A DNA stretch of 64,000 nt. It comes from Chloroflexi bacterium CFX4 (GTDB lineage: Bacteria > Chloroflexota > Anaerolineae > Aggregatilineales > UBA2796). A program made the translations under genes and the position numbers. The stretch is taken from positions 62,001-126,000 of the forward strand of contig QWHC01000001.1 of NCBI GenBank assembly GCA_021404685.1. The letters are read 5' to 3'. This document shows, piece by piece, positions 43,838-52,215 of the stretch. The first letter of the stretch is position 1. Every line of letters begins with the position of its first letter. Below the pieces are notes generated by a model, which had not been told where the DNA came from, made no database searches, and worked only from the letters and a program-made list of their open reading frames with translations.

Positions 43838-44503
43838 ATGACGTGGTTACTGGTGGAAGATGATCCAGACATTCGCAACTTTGTCCAAATGGTGATAACT
43901 GTTTGGGGCGAGACACCGCTTCCTTTCCCGGATGGGCGCACCGCTTGGGCGTGGTTAGACAGCGTTGAGAGTGGCAATTATCAAGGCGATCTGCCCGAAT
44001 TAGCGCTGATGGACATCAAAATGCCCGGCTACACTGGCGATGAGATCGCCGCACGCATCCGCCAAACCGCACCGCTGAAACACATCCCGATTGTGCTGAT
44101 GACCGCCTTCACGCTCAGCGAGGCAGAGGTTGCCGAAATGCAACGGCGCGCTGGCTTTGATCACCTCATCAACAAGCCGCTGCCTGAATTGGATCACCTG
44201 CAAAAGCTGCTCTACCGCGTGCGCGATCAGCGCAAGGCAACACAAGCTGCGCCAGCCGCAGAAACGCCAAGTGTTGCCGTGGCTGCTCCACCGCCTGAGG
44301 CACCTGCTGCCGCCGAACCTGTGCCAACGCCTTCACCGACGCTTGCCGCCGCCGAATCTGCGCCAGCACCAGAGCAGCCGTCCGCTCTCGCTGCCGCGAC
44401 ACCACCTGCGCCAAAGCCCGAACCGCCAGCCGCCACCCCTGAACCAACTACTAAGCCTGCTGTGCCTAAAGCCAAGACGCCACCTAAGCAAAGCACCTCT
44501 TGA
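43838..44503 (+). CDS. Response regulator receiver protein with Ala/Pro-rich tail
   Basis: This 221-residue protein has a CheY-like receiver (1-125): acidic pocket LLVEDDPD, phospho-acceptor D59 in LMDIKMPG, MTA and K113 in INKPLP. The C-terminal ~95 residues are Ala/Pro/Glu-rich with no DNA-binding or enzymatic domain, so output is by protein contact or phosphotransfer. ATG 43838 was chosen with GGGAG upstream; ATG 43781 is an alternative start. It lies 4 bases before a histidine kinase gene. Confidence 0.88.
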   Translation: MTWLLVEDDPDIRNFVQMVITVWGETPLPFPDGRTAWAWLDSVESGNYQGDLPELALMDIKMPGYTGDEIAARIRQTAPLKHIPIVLMTAFTLSEAEVAEMQRRAGFDHLINKPLPELDHLQKLLYRVRDQRKATQAAPAAETPSVAVAAPPPEAPAAAEPVPTPSPTLAAAESAPAPEQPSALAAATPPAPKPEPPAATPEPTTKPAVPKAKTPPKQSTS

Positions 44504-44507
44504 AGCC

Positions 44508-45809
44508 ATGTCTAGCCGAAATGTGCCACACCCTGCCAGCACACGCGAAGATGCCGTTTGGGGACTACTGCGCTTTGTAGATGATTTCGGCAGGACGAGC
44601 GAAGGCTTTTTCAAGCGCTTATATCAGGGCTTGCGCCGTAAGCCACCACAACACCTGCCCGAACCTGAGCCGCAAGAGAATGCGTTGCGCCAAGCCAACC
44701 GCGAACTCTCGGCACGTCTGCGCGATTTTCAGACGTTGGCTGCCCGCATGGAGGCGATCTTTGCGCGCCTTGAAGAAGGCGTCATCATGCAGTCTCCCGA
44801 AGGGCGCGTCGTGCTGATCAATGACGCCGCTATGCGCTTGTTGGGCAGTATGCGCGCCTTTTGGGAGAGCGACTTAGGCAGGCTGTTCAAGCAGGCGCAA
44901 GATGCCCCTAACGGCAGCACCGAGCTAGAGCCAGTCGGCAAGCCGCTGCGCGTGCAGGTGAATGACCGCATCCTTGGCGCGCAACTTTCCATCGCACGGG
45001 CTGCCGATGGCGGCGCGCTTGGCACGCTCATCTTGCTGAACGACGCCACACGCGAAACGCTGGCAGATCGCCTGAAAGATCAGTTCGTCACCCAGATTAC
45101 ACATGAACTACGGACGCCGCTGACCGCCATCAAGGGTATGAGCGAAGTGCTGCTCAGCGCACCGACGGATCGTCCGCCCAACCGCAAATTTCTGGAGGCG
45201 ATTGGACGTAACGTCAATACGCTTGACCGCATGATCACCGAACTGCTGGATATTTCCGAGATGAACGCTGGCTCGTTTGCCGTCCGCCAGCAGCCCATCA
45301 CCCTTGACGACCTGATCTTTGATGTGATTAAAGGGCGTGAGCCAGCCATCAAGCGCGGCGGCTTGAACATCGGCATGATGGTGACGAACCGCACGCAATT
45401 GCGCGTGTTAGGCGATGATCGCCGCCTGAGCTGGGCAATCGGTCACCTGATTGATAATGCCATTAACTACACGCTCAAAGGCGGACAGATTACCGTGCGA
45501 ATCGGTGCGCAGCGCGGCGATAAGGTGCTGATTGATGTGGTGGACAGCGGCGTTGGCATTAACGAGCGCGATGCGGCGCACGTCTTTGAGCGCTTCTATC
45601 GCGGTGAGGCGCGCACGGCGGACGGCAAACTGATCGATCCACGTGGCTTAGGGCAGGGTTTGTATATTGCGCGTGCCGTTGCAGAGGCACACGGCGGCTA
45701 TTTGGTCTTTTCCAGCACACTTGGGCAGGGCAGCAAATTCACGCTTGGTCTGCCCATGCTGCGTGGCCCTAGCGAGGCGGCTGATTCAGAAGCAACGCCT
45801 TCTCACTAA
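44508..45809 (+). CDS. Soluble PAS-containing sensor histidine kinase
   Basis: This 433-residue kinase has a coiled-coil-like segment (about 55-85), a PAS-like domain (85-180, GVIMQSPEGRVVLINDAAMRLLG), an H-box THELRTPLTAIKG with phospho-acceptor H199, N-box HLIDNAINYT, G1 DVVDSGVGI and G2 GLGQGLYIA. No membrane helix is seen, so it senses an intracellular signal. ATG 44508 was chosen because it is 4 bases after the response-regulator stop. The pair forms a two-component system. Confidence 0.93.
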   Translation: MSSRNVPHPASTREDAVWGLLRFVDDFGRTSEGFFKRLYQGLRRKPPQHLPEPEPQENALRQANRELSARLRDFQTLAARMEAIFARLEEGVIMQSPEGRVVLINDAAMRLLGSMRAFWESDLGRLFKQAQDAPNGSTELEPVGKPLRVQVNDRILGAQLSIARAADGGALGTLILLNDATRETLADRLKDQFVTQITHELRTPLTAIKGMSEVLLSAPTDRPPNRKFLEAIGRNVNTLDRMITELLDISEMNAGSFAVRQQPITLDDLIFDVIKGREPAIKRGGLNIGMMVTNRTQLRVLGDDRRLSWAIGHLIDNAINYTLKGGQITVRIGAQRGDKVLIDVVDSGVGINERDAAHVFERFYRGEARTADGKLIDPRGLGQGLYIARAVAEAHGGYLVFSSTLGQGSKFTLGLPMLRGPSEAADSEATPSH

Positions 45810-45877
45810 CCTCACAGCTAAAAATGCGCCGCACGGCGTATAATCGGCGCATTGGATGCACCTTAGAGAAAGCGCTC

Positions 45878-46552
45878 ATGAGGCAACTCTTTCGGAACGT
45901 ATTTCTGCTCGCCGCCTGCCTGCTGTTGATGATCAGCTCAGCGATCTTTGTGCGACGGCAGTTGCCACCCACACCTTACGCACTGTTGTTCACCCTGCCA
46001 AACGGCACACCGTGCAGCCGCCCTTGTTTGTTCGGCGCACGTGCCGGCGAAACAAGCTATCAGGCAGCGCTTGACCTGCTCACAGAACATCCCCTTACCC
46101 GCAATCTGGTGCGCCGCGACCGTGTGAGTACGATGGCTGCCATGTTTGAAGGCATTGAGATGATTGTGGAAGTGCAGGGCGATGCACACGGCAAGCTGCT
46201 GCAAATTTCGCTGCACATTGAGCCAAGCTATACGCAGCGCCTACGCAGCCAAACCACACAACTGCCCGCCTTGCCGGAAGCGCTTTTGAAAGGCGGCAGC
46301 ATGGGTGAAACTTTTGCCGCCATTGGCGCACCAGACTATGTGCAGTTGGATGGCGGGCGCGAACTGCGCCTTTACTACCAGTTTGACGGGCTGACGTTCT
46401 ACTTTCGGCGCAGCAACGAACGCTTGAATCCGCAAGATGTGCTGACCAGTGTGTTTATGTATACGGTCTCGGCGCCGGAGACAGCCAGTATGCTGCGCTG
46501 GATCGGCTTCACTTCTTCCGAGCGATATTACATGCACGCCTATCCGCGTTGA
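45878..46552 (+). CDS. Membrane-anchored protein of an uncharacterised Cys-x(n)-Cys-Leu-x-Gly family
   Basis: This 224-residue protein has an N-terminal anchor (FRNVFLLAACLLLMISSAIFV) and an extracytoplasmic domain beginning PCSRPCLFGARAGETSYQAALDLL. The same layout (two nearby Cys, Leu-x-Gly, then Gly-x-Thr/Ser) is seen in the protein at 53166-53849. A later IGAPDYVQL motif is also shared as a GAP element. No function is known. GAGAAAG lies before ATG 45878; an upstream in-frame ATG at 45824 precedes the TATAAT at 45838 and was rejected. Confidence 0.65.
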   Translation: MRQLFRNVFLLAACLLLMISSAIFVRRQLPPTPYALLFTLPNGTPCSRPCLFGARAGETSYQAALDLLTEHPLTRNLVRRDRVSTMAAMFEGIEMIVEVQGDAHGKLLQISLHIEPSYTQRLRSQTTQLPALPEALLKGGSMGETFAAIGAPDYVQLDGGRELRLYYQFDGLTFYFRRSNERLNPQDVLTSVFMYTVSAPETASMLRWIGFTSSERYYMHAYPR

Positions 46553-46584
46553 GCTGTGATAGGCAGTGAGGGAGTTTGGTTGCC

Positions 46585-47763
46585 ATGCGTTTGATCGGTA
46601 GTGTGCTTGTGATCGCGCTCAGCTTAAGCGTTGCCTTTGCCCTGACCATTTTCACGCAGCCGCGCCCTGTCTCAGAATATACCTGCTTGCAAGTTGGCGA
46701 TCAGTTGATTGATCTGCGGACGGGCGCAGTCAGCCAGGGTGAGCCGCTGCCAACCACACACGCGGAAAAGCCTCACAGGCTCTCTGATGGGCGCTATTTC
46801 ACCTTTGAGCGCCTGAACCCTCTCACCGATCAGGATGCCACGCTTGCCCACTTCTACGCTGCGGATGATACCCTCATCCGCACCTACCGCTTGCCGCACC
46901 GCCAAGGCGCGCCCAAGCCAAATTACTATGACATTTTGCCCGCACCCAACAATAAATACCTTGCCCTATGGTGGATGGATAACAGCAGCGGCTTCCCGAT
47001 TGGGCAACTCATGGTGCTAGATTTGGCGGGTGAGCAACTTTGGGAAGTGACCCGCCGCTTGCCTTACGAGGGACGCCACTTGCTAACCTGGCACGCCGAC
47101 AGCTCGCGTCTCTACTACTTTTATTTGCTGGATCGCGGCTTGGAATTGCGCGGCTATGACCTCAGCACAGCGCAGAGTGACGTTTTGGCACGGCGCATTC
47201 GCAGTGATCGCTTCCGCACCCTTTCACGGTCACCCGATCAAAGGCGCTTTGTGCTTGGGCTTGAAGATGGGCAGCCTGATCGTCTTGTGCTGCTGACGTT
47301 GGATGGCAGCCAACCGCCGCTCACGCTGATGACGGGCTTTGGTGGCTACCGTGTGACTTGGGCAAGCGATAGCAGCGCCTTTGCTGTTTATTTTCACGAT
47401 CAGGATAGGCGCGCAAAAGCGTTCTTTGTGCGCGTTGATGGGCAATTCATCAGCAGCCTTGCCTTTGACGGCTATCTCAGTTGGTCGCCTAATGCGCGCT
47501 ACATCCTCTATATAGATGCGCCGTCTGTGCGTGGTGCAGCACAAGCACCTGGCACCTACCTGCATGATCTGGCAGGTGGCGCAACAGTGCGCTTAGCGCG
47601 CAACGATCTTACCAATGCGCCGCTTTGGTCACCAGATGGCATGTGGGTTGGTCTATCTTTGCGCGCTCCATACCTACCTTTCACCATTTTTCAGATAGGC
47701 AGCGGGCATCTTCCCTTAGAAGGCATAACCGTTACGCGGTTTGCTTATGAACGCTGTGCCTAA
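46585..47763 (+). CDS. Membrane-anchored beta-propeller-like protein
   Basis: This 392-residue protein has an N-terminal hydrophobic anchor (LIGSVLVIALSLSVAFALTIF) and irregular propeller repeats: PNNKYLALWWMDNSS, WHADSSRLYYFYL, SPDQRRFVLGLEDG, WASDSSAFAVYFHD, SPNARYILYIDAPS, SPDGMWVGLSLRAP. These resemble PD40/TolB-like blades. Function is unknown. GAGGGAG lies 10 bases before ATG 46585. It follows the Cys-Leu-Gly protein by 32 bases and is likely co-transcribed. Confidence 0.72.
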   Translation: MRLIGSVLVIALSLSVAFALTIFTQPRPVSEYTCLQVGDQLIDLRTGAVSQGEPLPTTHAEKPHRLSDGRYFTFERLNPLTDQDATLAHFYAADDTLIRTYRLPHRQGAPKPNYYDILPAPNNKYLALWWMDNSSGFPIGQLMVLDLAGEQLWEVTRRLPYEGRHLLTWHADSSRLYYFYLLDRGLELRGYDLSTAQSDVLARRIRSDRFRTLSRSPDQRRFVLGLEDGQPDRLVLLTLDGSQPPLTLMTGFGGYRVTWASDSSAFAVYFHDQDRRAKAFFVRVDGQFISSLAFDGYLSWSPNARYILYIDAPSVRGAAQAPGTYLHDLAGGATVRLARNDLTNAPLWSPDGMWVGLSLRAPYLPFTIFQIGSGHLPLEGITVTRFAYERCA

Positions 47764-47772
47764 TTGGTAGCC

Positions 47773-48327
47773 CTACAAATTCAGGCGCGCCAATTCGCGT
47801 TCGCGCCAAAAGGCAAGCGCCTGCGCCGCTGTTTGCTCCACGCTCAGAGTGGTGGTGTCCAGCACATCCAGCACGCCAAGCTGGTAGATTTTGCGCTCTT
47901 GCCGCACCTGATGGAGCATCCCACCACGCACCTTCGGATCGTGAAAGCGCCCGCCGTGCTGGGCGTGCAAGCGGCGCAGCACCTCGTTCAGTTGGCAGGT
48001 CAGCACCAGCAGCCAACCGCTTTCCAGCAGGCGCGTTCGGTTCTCCTCATCCAGCAGTGGCGCGGCAGGCATGGCGATTACAGCGCCGCGCTGAAGGGCA
48101 AATTCCTCACAGAGCGCCCTGAGCAGCGTCCGCGTGCGCGCTTCGCCGTAGGTCTGCCGCAGATCGTCGAGCGAGATGTTTTCGCGCAACTGCACCTCGG
48201 TTTCAAGGTCAAGGCAAGGGACGCCGACCTGTTCGGCAATGCGGCGAATGATGGTGTTTCTGCCCACACCGTCATAGCCGCTGAGGATCAGGTTGCGGTA
48301 GGGCGAAAAAGGCGCGTCGCCGCTCAT
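47773..48327 (-). CDS. Shikimate-kinase-like protein with altered Walker A
   Basis: This 184-residue protein aligns by eye with shikimate kinases: P-loop LILSGYDGVGRNTIIRRIAEQVGVPCLDLE, then SLDDLRQTYGEARTRTLLRAL, and LLVLTCQLNEVLRRL. The Walker A Lys is Arg (GRNT instead of GKST), the FR motif that binds shikimate and the Gly-Gly-Gly motif are lost. It is therefore probably not a shikimate kinase in activity. ATG 48327 overlaps the HAD stop as TGATG; the longer TTG frame was rejected. Translationally coupled to the HAD phosphatase. Confidence 0.68.
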   Translation of the reverse strand: MSGDAPFSPYRNLILSGYDGVGRNTIIRRIAEQVGVPCLDLETEVQLRENISLDDLRQTYGEARTRTLLRALCEEFALQRGAVIAMPAAPLLDEENRTRLLESGWLLVLTCQLNEVLRRLHAQHGGRFHDPKVRGGMLHQVRQERKIYQLGVLDVLDTTTLSVEQTAAQALAFWRERELARLNL

Positions 48328-49082
48328 CAGGCGCGCCAACCGTTATACCATGCATCGAACAGCGGCAGCAGTTCGTGCAAGCTCTCCACGCTGGCATTCG
48401 GTGTGATGTGCTTCTCGGCGCGCAGCCCATTGTTCACCACACGCAGCACAGCGCGCATCCCAACGTTTTGTGCGCCGCGCACGTCCGCCTCGAGGTTATC
48501 GCCCACGAACACGACCTCGTCTGCGGCTGCGCCAAGGCAGGCAAGCGCCACCTCGAAAATCTTAGGGTGCGGCTTCAGGTAACCAACATCCACAGCGGCA
48601 AAACGGCAATCGCTAAAATATTCCAACAAGCCGCACTCGCGCAGTTCCTCATCGCGGAAGCGCATCGGCACCGAGGCGTTGGTGACCAAGCCAACCGTAA
48701 CGCCGTGCTGCCGCAGTGTGGCAAGCACTTCGCTCACCTCTGCGAAGGGGCGCACGCCTTCCATCAGTCCCCAGCCATAGGCGTGCATACATGCCTCGCT
48801 GTCTATGCGCTCCGCAGGCACGCCAACCTCAACCAGTGCTTGGTGCAGTGCCTCGGCATAGCTTGGCGCGGCAAGGTTCTGCACGGCGCGTTCCCAGCCT
48901 TGCCGTGAATAGTAGCGCACCAGATCGTAAAATTCGTTCGGGTGGTCAATTGGTTGAATGGTTTCGGCAATATAAGCGCGCACATTCTCAAGATGGCGGC
49001 GCTCGTTTTCAATCCAATCTATGCTGCGGGTACTCCAGTCCAGCAGTGTATCATCCATATCGAAGAGGACGGCTTTGAGCAT
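48327..49082 (-). CDS. HAD-superfamily hydrolase
   Basis: This 251-residue HAD phosphatase has motif I LFDMDDTLLDW, motif II VTNAS, motif III Lys in GYLKPHPKIF and motif IV FVGDNLEADVRGAQ, with an alpha-helical C1 cap (about residues 15-110). It hydrolyses a small phosphorylated metabolite that cannot be named. ATG 49082 with GGA 7 bases upstream was chosen over GTG 49085. It overlaps the shikimate-kinase-like gene by one base. Confidence 0.9.
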   Translation of the reverse strand: MLKAVLFDMDDTLLDWSTRSIDWIENERRHLENVRAYIAETIQPIDHPNEFYDLVRYYSRQGWERAVQNLAAPSYAEALHQALVEVGVPAERIDSEACMHAYGWGLMEGVRPFAEVSEVLATLRQHGVTVGLVTNASVPMRFRDEELRECGLLEYFSDCRFAAVDVGYLKPHPKIFEVALACLGAAADEVVFVGDNLEADVRGAQNVGMRAVLRVVNNGLRAEKHITPNASVESLHELLPLFDAWYNGWRA

Positions 49083-49222
49083 CACATGATCCTATCTGTT
49101 GGGTAACAGCGGCTATTTTAGCACAGAATCGGGCGGCTGTGGCAGGGAATCGGCGCACGGGTGGCGGCAGTGCGGGGAATAGGCATGATGCGCGCTGTTG
49201 GCAGCAATCTGATTTACCCCTA

Positions 49223-49250
49223 TCCCTTTCCCCGCCGGCAGGGAAAGGGA
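49223..49250. repeat. 10-bp perfect inverted repeat
   Basis: TCCCTTTCCC (49223-49232) and GGGAAAGGGA (49241-49250) flank an 8-base loop in the 225-base gap before the HAD gene. There is no T tract. The surrounding sequence repeats GGGAATCGG-like words, so it may be a REP-like element or mark a transcript end. Confidence 0.4.
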
Positions 49251-49307
49251 ATCGGAGCCTGATTCCCCGCCCTGCATGTAAGGTGAAACTTAAGGGAGCA
49301 GCGCGCC

Positions 49308-51239
49308 CTAGTTCACGGGTAGCAGCGGAATAACCTCGTCGGCGGGTGGCAGTTTTGCGCCGCGTGCCGCCTTTGGCACCACAGGTGGGCATTCCCACGC
49401 TTCAGCAGGCGTTTGGCTGCGCGTCTCGGTAAATTTGGGCAGAATGCCGCACGCGAAGCACTTATCACGGCAGTCCACCCGCGTTTCGCCGCGTTGCGAC
49501 ATCAAATAGTCCTCCAGCAAGAACTTCTTCTTGACCGCTACATCAATGTGATCCCACGGGAAAACCTCGTCCAGTTGGCGCGGACGGTGCGTGTAGAAGT
49601 CAATGTCCAGCCCTTCGGCGGCGAAGGCTTCTCGCCATAACAGCGGCTGGTGCTGATCCTGCCAAGCGTCGAACTTGGCGCCGCGCTGCCACGCCCGCAA
49701 GATGACCGCGCCCAAGCGCCGATCCCCGCGAGAGAGGAAGCCTTCAAAGATCGTCTCTTGCGGATTGTTCCAGCGTAAGCGCAAGCCGTTGCCGCGCAGT
49801 TCACGCCGCAGCAAGTCTTGCTTAGCATACATTTGGTCAATGCTATCCAAGGGCGACCACTGGAAGGGCGTGTGCGGCTTCGGGATGAAGGTGCTGACGC
49901 CAACGTTCACGTTTGCCTTGTTGCCGTGAAACTTGCGCCCTTCTGCCAGCACCGCCTTAGAGAGATCAATGATTGCCTGCACATCCTCAAGTGTTTCGCT
50001 GGGATGTCCAATCATGAAGTAGAGCTTGACGGTGCGCCAGCCGCGCTTGTAAATCTCGCGGGCAGTCTCCAACACTTGGGCATCTGGCACGTATTTATTG
50101 ATAATATCGCGCATTTTCTCGGTTGCTGCCTCTGGCGCCAGCGTGAAGCCACTGCGCCGCGTATCGCGCAGGGCGTCCATCAGGTCGGCGCTCATCGTCT
50201 CGATCCGAAGGCTGGGCAAGCCGATGCTCAAGCCTTGCGCGCCCCAGCGGTCACCAATCTCGCGCACCAAGCGCTTGACGTGCGTATAATCCGATGAGGA
50301 AAGCGAGAGCAAGCCGATTTCCTCAAAGCCGGTGTTCCGCACGATCTGATCAACCGCCGCGACGACTTCCTCAACGCTGCGCTCACGGACAGGGCGCGTG
50401 ACCATGCCGGCGTGGCAGAAGCGGCAACCGCGTGTGCAGCCGCGCATGATCTCAATCGGCGCACGGTTGTGGACGGTATCCACATTTGGGACGAGGAAGC
50501 GCGTGAACGGCTCAGGCAGAATCGGCACAATGCGCTTCAGCACCTTCGGCGGCGCTTCAGGCACGTTGGGCGTCACAGCCGCAAGCCTGCCATCGGCGTG
50601 GTAGCGCACATCATAGAAGCGCGGCACGTAAATGCCCTGCACCTTCGCCAGTGCGCGCAGTTGTTCATGGCGCGGCAGATCGCGTGCCGCCATCAGGGTG
50701 TGGGCAATATCGAGGATGATCTCCTCACCTTCGCCGATCACGAAAGCATCAATAAAATCTGCCATTGGCTCAGGGTTATAGCAGGCGTGACCACCGGCGA
50801 TGACCAGTGGATAGCGCTCATCGCGCTCACGGGCAAGCACGGGCATTCCCGCCAAATCCAGCAGGTTGACGGCGTTCGTGTAGAGCTGCTCATAGGGCAG
50901 GCTGATGCCGAACAGGTCAAAATCGCGGATCGGGCGCTTGCTCTCTAGGCTGTAGAGTGGAATGCCGCGTTCGCGCATCAGCGCTTCCATATCCAGCCAT
51001 GGGCTGTAGGTGCGTTCTGCCAGCATGTTAGGCTGCTTGTTGAAAATATCGTAGAGGATCATCAGCCCAAGGTTGGACATGCCCAAATCGTAAATATCAG
51101 GGAAGGCGAGTGCCGCACGGAAAGACACCGCATCCCAGTCTTTCCGCACGCTGTTATATTCGCCGCCCACATAGCGCCCCGGCTTGGTCACCGAGAGCAG
51201 CAGGCGGTCTAAGTGGCGTTCAATCTGTTCGGGTGTCAT
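49308..51239 (-). CDS. B12-binding-domain radical SAM protein (TIGR03960-like)
   Basis: This 643-residue protein has an N-terminal B12-binding-like fold (about 40-200), then a radical SAM domain with CTRGCRFC (C268, C272, C275, CxxxCxxC) and a C-terminal extension ending in CFACGI cysteines. The motif order matches the TIGR03960 family of uncharacterised radical SAM proteins. The usual TIGR03936/DUF2344 partner is not seen in the window. AGGATGG lies 7 bases before ATG 51239. Reaction unknown. Confidence 0.85.
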   Translation of the reverse strand: MTPEQIERHLDRLLLSVTKPGRYVGGEYNSVRKDWDAVSFRAALAFPDIYDLGMSNLGLMILYDIFNKQPNMLAERTYSPWLDMEALMRERGIPLYSLESKRPIRDFDLFGISLPYEQLYTNAVNLLDLAGMPVLARERDERYPLVIAGGHACYNPEPMADFIDAFVIGEGEEIILDIAHTLMAARDLPRHEQLRALAKVQGIYVPRFYDVRYHADGRLAAVTPNVPEAPPKVLKRIVPILPEPFTRFLVPNVDTVHNRAPIEIMRGCTRGCRFCHAGMVTRPVRERSVEEVVAAVDQIVRNTGFEEIGLLSLSSSDYTHVKRLVREIGDRWGAQGLSIGLPSLRIETMSADLMDALRDTRRSGFTLAPEAATEKMRDIINKYVPDAQVLETAREIYKRGWRTVKLYFMIGHPSETLEDVQAIIDLSKAVLAEGRKFHGNKANVNVGVSTFIPKPHTPFQWSPLDSIDQMYAKQDLLRRELRGNGLRLRWNNPQETIFEGFLSRGDRRLGAVILRAWQRGAKFDAWQDQHQPLLWREAFAAEGLDIDFYTHRPRQLDEVFPWDHIDVAVKKKFLLEDYLMSQRGETRVDCRDKCFACGILPKFTETRSQTPAEAWECPPVVPKAARGAKLPPADEVIPLLPVN

Positions 51240-51314
51240 CAACAATCCATCCTGCGTTAAAATACGGTATGCTATAGCTAAGTATAGCCTATTTGAGCAA
51301 GGCACAATGACGCG

Positions 51315-52070
51315 ATGGGTCAATTTTACCGCAACCAACCGCCCGAACAACCGCCGCAGCGCGATCCACAACACTATGCACCTGAGGACTATCTGGGCAA
51401 GCCGCCCGCCGATCAGCCGCCGCCGCGCCGCTTGATTGATATTCTCATGGCGCAGTTGCCACCATGGGTGCCGCGTGACCCGATCCTGCTGGGTGCCATC
51501 TTTGCCGCAGGCGTGATCGGCACCTTCTGCCTTTGTGGACTCTGCCTGTTGCTCACCTTTTCAGATGGCGCGATTCCGCGCCCAAGCACGCCTACATCCA
51601 GCGCGGGCAACACAACCATCCCGATCATTGTGACCGCCACGCCTGCTCTGCCCACGCAGCCACCCTTTGATTCCTCCAAAATTGGTAGCTTCCTCAACCC
51701 CTTCCTAGATGCCAACCTGGAAGGGATGCAGGCGATTGCCCTGGAGGTGCTAGACCCTAACACGGGCAGCTACGTCCGCAGTGCGCCGATTGTTGCCAAC
51801 ACGCTGGAGATGCAGCAGTTCGTAACGGCGTTCAACATCGCGCAGGCGATCACCGCCCCGGATTTTGGCTGCCCTGACCACGTGCGGTTCTTGGTGGCGC
51901 GTGCGGATGGCTCGGTCGTCTCGATTGGCGCGTGCCTGAAGGGTGTGGTGATTTTGCGTGGTGCGGCATTGCCGAATCTGGGTGGGAATGATTTGCCAAT
52001 GGGACCGTACTTTACGGACATCCTGACGCCCTACTTGCCGAGCGTTTATCAGGGGCTGCTCAACCGCTAG
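51315..52070 (+). CDS. Hypothetical single-pass membrane protein
   Basis: This 251-residue protein has a Pro/Gln-rich cytoplasmic N-terminus (1-55), one membrane helix (about 60-85), a Ser/Thr/Pro linker and a ~130-residue extracytoplasmic domain with two cysteines (CPDHV and GACLK). No family recognised. CACAAT lies 6 bases before the ATG, so it may be leaderless like other genes here. It is divergent from the radical SAM gene. Confidence 0.65.
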   Translation: MGQFYRNQPPEQPPQRDPQHYAPEDYLGKPPADQPPPRRLIDILMAQLPPWVPRDPILLGAIFAAGVIGTFCLCGLCLLLTFSDGAIPRPSTPTSSAGNTTIPIIVTATPALPTQPPFDSSKIGSFLNPFLDANLEGMQAIALEVLDPNTGSYVRSAPIVANTLEMQQFVTAFNIAQAITAPDFGCPDHVRFLVARADGSVVSIGACLKGVVILRGAALPNLGGNDLPMGPYFTDILTPYLPSVYQGLLNR

Positions 52071-52162
52071 GGCTGTAGGGAGGGGACCTGCCGTGTTGTG
52101 TGCCTAACCACACCCACAAAATTTTGCTCATTCTCTCTAATGCGGATTTGTGGTAAGGTAGC

Positions 52163-52198
52163 TTTGCACAAATGTGAAAATCTTTAACCTTTGCACAA
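52163..52198 (+). promoter_or_regulatory. Direct repeats TTTGCACAA upstream of the SorC regulator
   Basis: TTTGCACAA occurs at 52163-52171 and 52190-52198, 27 bases apart, just before the regulator start at 52216. Autoregulatory binding sites are likely. The same 9-mer is in the palindrome at 12241-12259. Confidence 0.5.
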
Positions 52199-52215
52199 CA
52201 AGCTAACGGTGACCT

